Shown one piece after another: positions 61,660 to 64,000 of a DNA stretch of 64,000 nt. The notes under the pieces were generated by a model. That model had not been told where the DNA came from. It did not search any database and saw nothing but the letters and a program-made list of their open reading frames with translations. The stretch's first letter is position 1. Every line of letters starts with the position of its first letter. The stretch is from Christiangramia aestuarii (GTDB lineage: Bacteria > Bacteroidota > Bacteroidia > Flavobacteriales > Flavobacteriaceae): contig NZ_VJVW01000001.1 of NCBI RefSeq assembly GCF_009735585.1, forward strand, positions 828,156 to 892,155, given 5' to 3'. The translations under genes were made by a program, and so were the position numbers.

Positions 61660-62802
61660 ATGGATTTTAAACTTACAGAAGAACATATAATGATACGCGA
61701 TGCCGCTCGTGATTTCGCAAAAACGGAATTATTACCGGGTGTGATCGAAAGAGATGAAAAACAGGAATTCCCAAAAGAACTCATCAAAAAGATGGGAGAC
61801 CTTGGATTTCTAGGAATGATGGCATCACCGGAATACGGTGGAGGCGGGATGGATACGATTTCCTACGTGCTGGCCATGGAAGAACTCTCGAAGATAGACG
61901 CGTCTGCATCTGTAATGGTATCTGTAAATAACTCTCTTGTTTGCTGGGGGCTAGATACTTTTGGAACCGAGGAGCAAAAGAAAAAATACCTTTCAAAGTT
62001 AACCACCGGGGAAAAACTTGGTGCATTTTGCCTTTCTGAACCGGAAGCAGGAAGTGATGCGACTTCGCAAAGAACTACGGCAATAGATAAAGGTGACCAT
62101 TATATCCTTAACGGAACCAAGAACTGGATCACCAACGGTAGCTCTGCAGATTATTATCTGGTGATCGCCCAAACAGACAAGGAAAAGAAACATAAAGGGA
62201 TCAATGCCTTTATCGTTGAAAAAGAATGGGAAGGTTTTGAAATTGGTCCTAAAGAACAGAAATTAGGGATCAGGGGAAGTGATACACATTCACTGAACTT
62301 CAATGATGTTAAGGTTCCTAAGGAAAACAGGATTGGAGAAGACGGCTTCGGATTTAAATTCGCCATGAAAACCCTTTCCGGAGGAAGAATCGGGATCGCG
62401 GCGCAGGCACTGGGAATTGCTTCCGGAGCTTACGAACTGGCGAAAGACTATTCCAAGCAGCGTAAAGCTTTTGGAACTGAGATCTGCAACCACCAGGCAA
62501 TCGCCTTTAAACTTGCAGATATGCACACCCAAATTGAAGCAGCCCGTCATATGGTAATGAAAGCTGCCTGGGATAAAGACCAGGGACAGAATTATGACCT
62601 TTCTGGAGCGATGGCCAAACTGCATGCATCACAAACAGCCATGGACGTAACCGTGGAAGCAGTACAGGTGCATGGAGGTAACGGGTATGTTAAGGAATAC
62701 CACGTGGAAAGATTGATGAGAGATGCAAAGATCACCCAGATCTATGAAGGAACTTCAGAGATCCAGAAAATCGTAATTTCAAGAAGCATTCTTAAAGACT
62801 AA
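61660..62802 (+). CDS. Acyl-CoA dehydrogenase (short/medium-chain type)
   Basis: 380 residues. FCLSEPEAGSDATSQRTTA and WITNG bind FAD, KLGIRGSDTHSLNFNDVKVP follows, and the catalytic Glu363 is in YEGTSEIQK near the end. VHGGNGYVKEYHVERLMRDAKI is typical. It makes the first double bond in beta-oxidation of acyl-CoA, or acts in branched amino acid breakdown (butyryl- or isovaleryl-type). Single gene with its own promoter and terminator. Confidence 0.94.
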   Translation: MDFKLTEEHIMIRDAARDFAKTELLPGVIERDEKQEFPKELIKKMGDLGFLGMMASPEYGGGGMDTISYVLAMEELSKIDASASVMVSVNNSLVCWGLDTFGTEEQKKKYLSKLTTGEKLGAFCLSEPEAGSDATSQRTTAIDKGDHYILNGTKNWITNGSSADYYLVIAQTDKEKKHKGINAFIVEKEWEGFEIGPKEQKLGIRGSDTHSLNFNDVKVPKENRIGEDGFGFKFAMKTLSGGRIGIAAQALGIASGAYELAKDYSKQRKAFGTEICNHQAIAFKLADMHTQIEAARHMVMKAAWDKDQGQNYDLSGAMAKLHASQTAMDVTVEAVQVHGGNGYVKEYHVERLMRDAKITQIYEGTSEIQKIVISRSILKD

Positions 62803-62819
62803 GAATTCAAGAATATATA

Positions 62820-62857
62820 TAAAGCAAAAGAGCAGCCAATGGCTGCTCTTTCTTTTT
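62820..62857. terminator. Bidirectional terminator between acyl-CoA dehydrogenase and T9SS cargo genes
   Basis: AAAGAGCAGCC (62827-62837) pairs with GGCTGCTCTTT (62841-62851), loop AAT; T-run right and A-rich left, so it can serve both converging genes. Confidence 0.85.
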
Positions 62858-62872
62858 AAGGTTAATTATCTA

Positions 62873-64000
62873 TTATTTTCTATTAGAAGAGACAACGTTT
62901 TTGGTTATTACCTCACGATCTGTCACCATTCTAATTATGTATACCTGGTTCGCTTTTAAAGCAAAGTCGATAGCCAGTTCTTTAGTGTCCCCTTTGGTCA
63001 CCTTCTTATCTGCGTAAGTTCTCAATAGTCTACCACTAAGGTCGTAAACCTGAATTTCCACTTTATTAGAAGTATAATCAAAGTCATACTGAAGAGTCAG
63101 TCTGTTATTGAATGGTACCGGAGAAGCTTTAAAGTTTCCGGCTTCGGCAGCTTTGTTATTTTTGCCGTTACCGTTTCCATTTCCACTAGAAGCAGTTTCA
63201 CTTTCATCACACTCAGCCTGAGCTCCATCAAATGATGATGGAATCTCTCCGTTTTCATCTGGAGTACACTGACAAACAATTTCACAGGCAACTCCATGAA
63301 CTATCACATATACATCATCTAGATCTGATACATCTATAGGTCCTACCTGATAAGCCTGAACACTTTCTCCAAAACTCGGGTTGAAGTTGTACTGACCAGG
63401 TGCTACTGTTTCCTTACCATTATTCAATGGATATGGAGTACAACCAATATAAACATGAGCTTCAGATAAAGTATAACCATCCATTTCGTAGGTCACAGTT
63501 ACTTTATCATCGAAATAATCGATGGTTGCTGTTCCTGCTACTGCACCTTTAGAACGATCACACTGACCTGCACCTGCATACAATGTAAGTTCGTAACTAT
63601 CTTCTGCGGTTAGATTATTTGTCCAACCCCATCTGTTAAAGCCATCTTCAAGGAAGCACTGACTTACATCGGAATTTGCATAACCATAGATGGTTTCGCA
63701 ATTATCAACAAGATCGATCTCACGTGTGATATAGATTACCTCTTCTGCATCATTCCCACAATCGTCTATAGCTTTAAAGACGTACTTGTAAGTCATTGAG
63801 CATTCATCCTGGCCTACAAGAACAGGATAAGCGGTGATATCATCTCCATCTGAACAGTTATCAGTCCAGGTAGCTGTCAAGCTTGCTGGCACTTCTTCTT
63901 CACAAACTGTATCATCGTACTCTGGTAATTGGATTTCCGGAGCTTCCTTATCGGCTTTTGCTTTAAAGCTTGAGGTAGCCGAATCTTCTGTACAACCATC
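62873..64000 (-). CDS. T9SS type A cargo protein (5' end outside the window)
   Basis: The frame is open to the right edge (last full codon at 63998-64000), so the start is missing; 375 residues are seen. The N-terminal visible part has Cys-rich HYR-like or Ig-like modules (ATWTDNCSDGDDITAYPVL, YVFKAIDDCGNDAEEVIYITRE). A middle part (about 100-250) has SYELTLYAGAGQCDRS and YVIVHGVACEIVCQC. A low-complexity GNGNGKNNK linker leads to the type A sorting domain (last ~80 residues: ASPVPFNNRLTLQYDFDY, IQVYDLSGRLLRTY, NQVYIIRMVTD). This domain is cut on export through T9SS, with PorV at 43 kb and PorU. A secreted or surface-bound protein of unknown role. Confidence 0.85.
   Translation of the reverse strand, partial: DGCTEDSATSSFKAKADKEAPEIQLPEYDDTVCEEEVPASLTATWTDNCSDGDDITAYPVLVGQDECSMTYKYVFKAIDDCGNDAEEVIYITREIDLVDNCETIYGYANSDVSQCFLEDGFNRWGWTNNLTAEDSYELTLYAGAGQCDRSKGAVAGTATIDYFDDKVTVTYEMDGYTLSEAHVYIGCTPYPLNNGKETVAPGQYNFNPSFGESVQAYQVGPIDVSDLDDVYVIVHGVACEIVCQCTPDENGEIPSSFDGAQAECDESETASSGNGNGNGKNNKAAEAGNFKASPVPFNNRLTLQYDFDYTSNKVEIQVYDLSGRLLRTYADKKVTKGDTKELAIDFALKANQVYIIRMVTDREVITKNVVSSNRK

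Overview
The window comes from a member of the Bacteroidota, most likely a marine Flavobacteriaceae of the Gramella/Christiangramia type. Evidence: a SusD-type lipoprotein tail, type IX secretion (T9SS) and gliding parts (PorV, GldJ, PorP/SprF-like, type A and type B sorting domains), PafA phosphatase, the gldJ-murF and cdd-pdhA-pdhC neighbourhoods, tRNAs without an encoded CCA, and promoters of the TTG-N17..20-TAnnTTTG type. The species is inferred, not proven. Most of the window is core chromosome; no integrase, transposase, plasmid or phage gene and no CRISPR array was seen.

Layout. 1-0.4 kb: end of a SusD-like gene. 0.4-5.3 kb: rhomboid protease, rarA, and a three-gene minus-strand envelope operon of unknown function. 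5.3-10.3 kb: a minus-strand run of HAD nucleotidase, deacetylase-like protein, radC, Mpl-type Mur ligase and a TPR protein. 10.5-17.4 kb: a T9SS adhesin locus with a 1403-residue type B cargo protein, a PorP/SprF-like protein and an OmpA/TPR/PD40 lipoprotein-like partner. 17.4-21.9 kb: DUF4136 lipoprotein and obg-adk-hpt, facing away from purK-purE across back-to-back promoters. 22.1-28.9 kb: M3 oligopeptidase, an ECF sigma factor with a tiny soluble zinc-finger protein, a UbiA-like membrane protein and gcvP. 29.0-33.1 kb: ketoacyl synthase III-like, methyltransferase and glycosyltransferase genes, then pafA. 33.2-42.9 kb: mlaEF, DUF389 protein, manC, SprT-like, SDR, M28 peptidase, pdhC-pdhA and cdd. 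43.0-47.6 kb: porV, gldJ and murF. 47.7-54.8 kb: three tRNA-Val genes around a luxR gene, a luxR remnant and an island of three lipoprotein genes. 54.9-62.8 kb: a duplicated-domain secreted protein, exbB-exbD-tonB-folC, glutamate-type dehydrogenase, anmK and acyl-CoA dehydrogenase. The right edge cuts a T9SS type A cargo protein.

How genes work together. PorV is the shuttle for T9SS cargo; the type B protein at 10.5 kb and the type A protein at the right edge are such cargo, and the PorP/OmpA pair probably anchors the former. ExbB-ExbD-TonB would energise SusC/D-type uptake. Mpl and AnmK recycle peptidoglycan while MurF builds it. MlaE/MlaF move phospholipids. PdhA/PdhC, GcvP and the acyl-CoA dehydrogenase belong to central metabolism.

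The most unusual region is 47.9-53.8 kb. Three probable surface lipoproteins combine FN3-like, IPT/TIG and beta-propeller parts in a mix-and-match way. They lie between two direct copies (149 bp, 140 identical by eye, no gaps) of the 3' end of a luxR gene; the left copy is a decayed remnant. A second notable point is that porU, usually found between gldJ and porV in this family, is not there.
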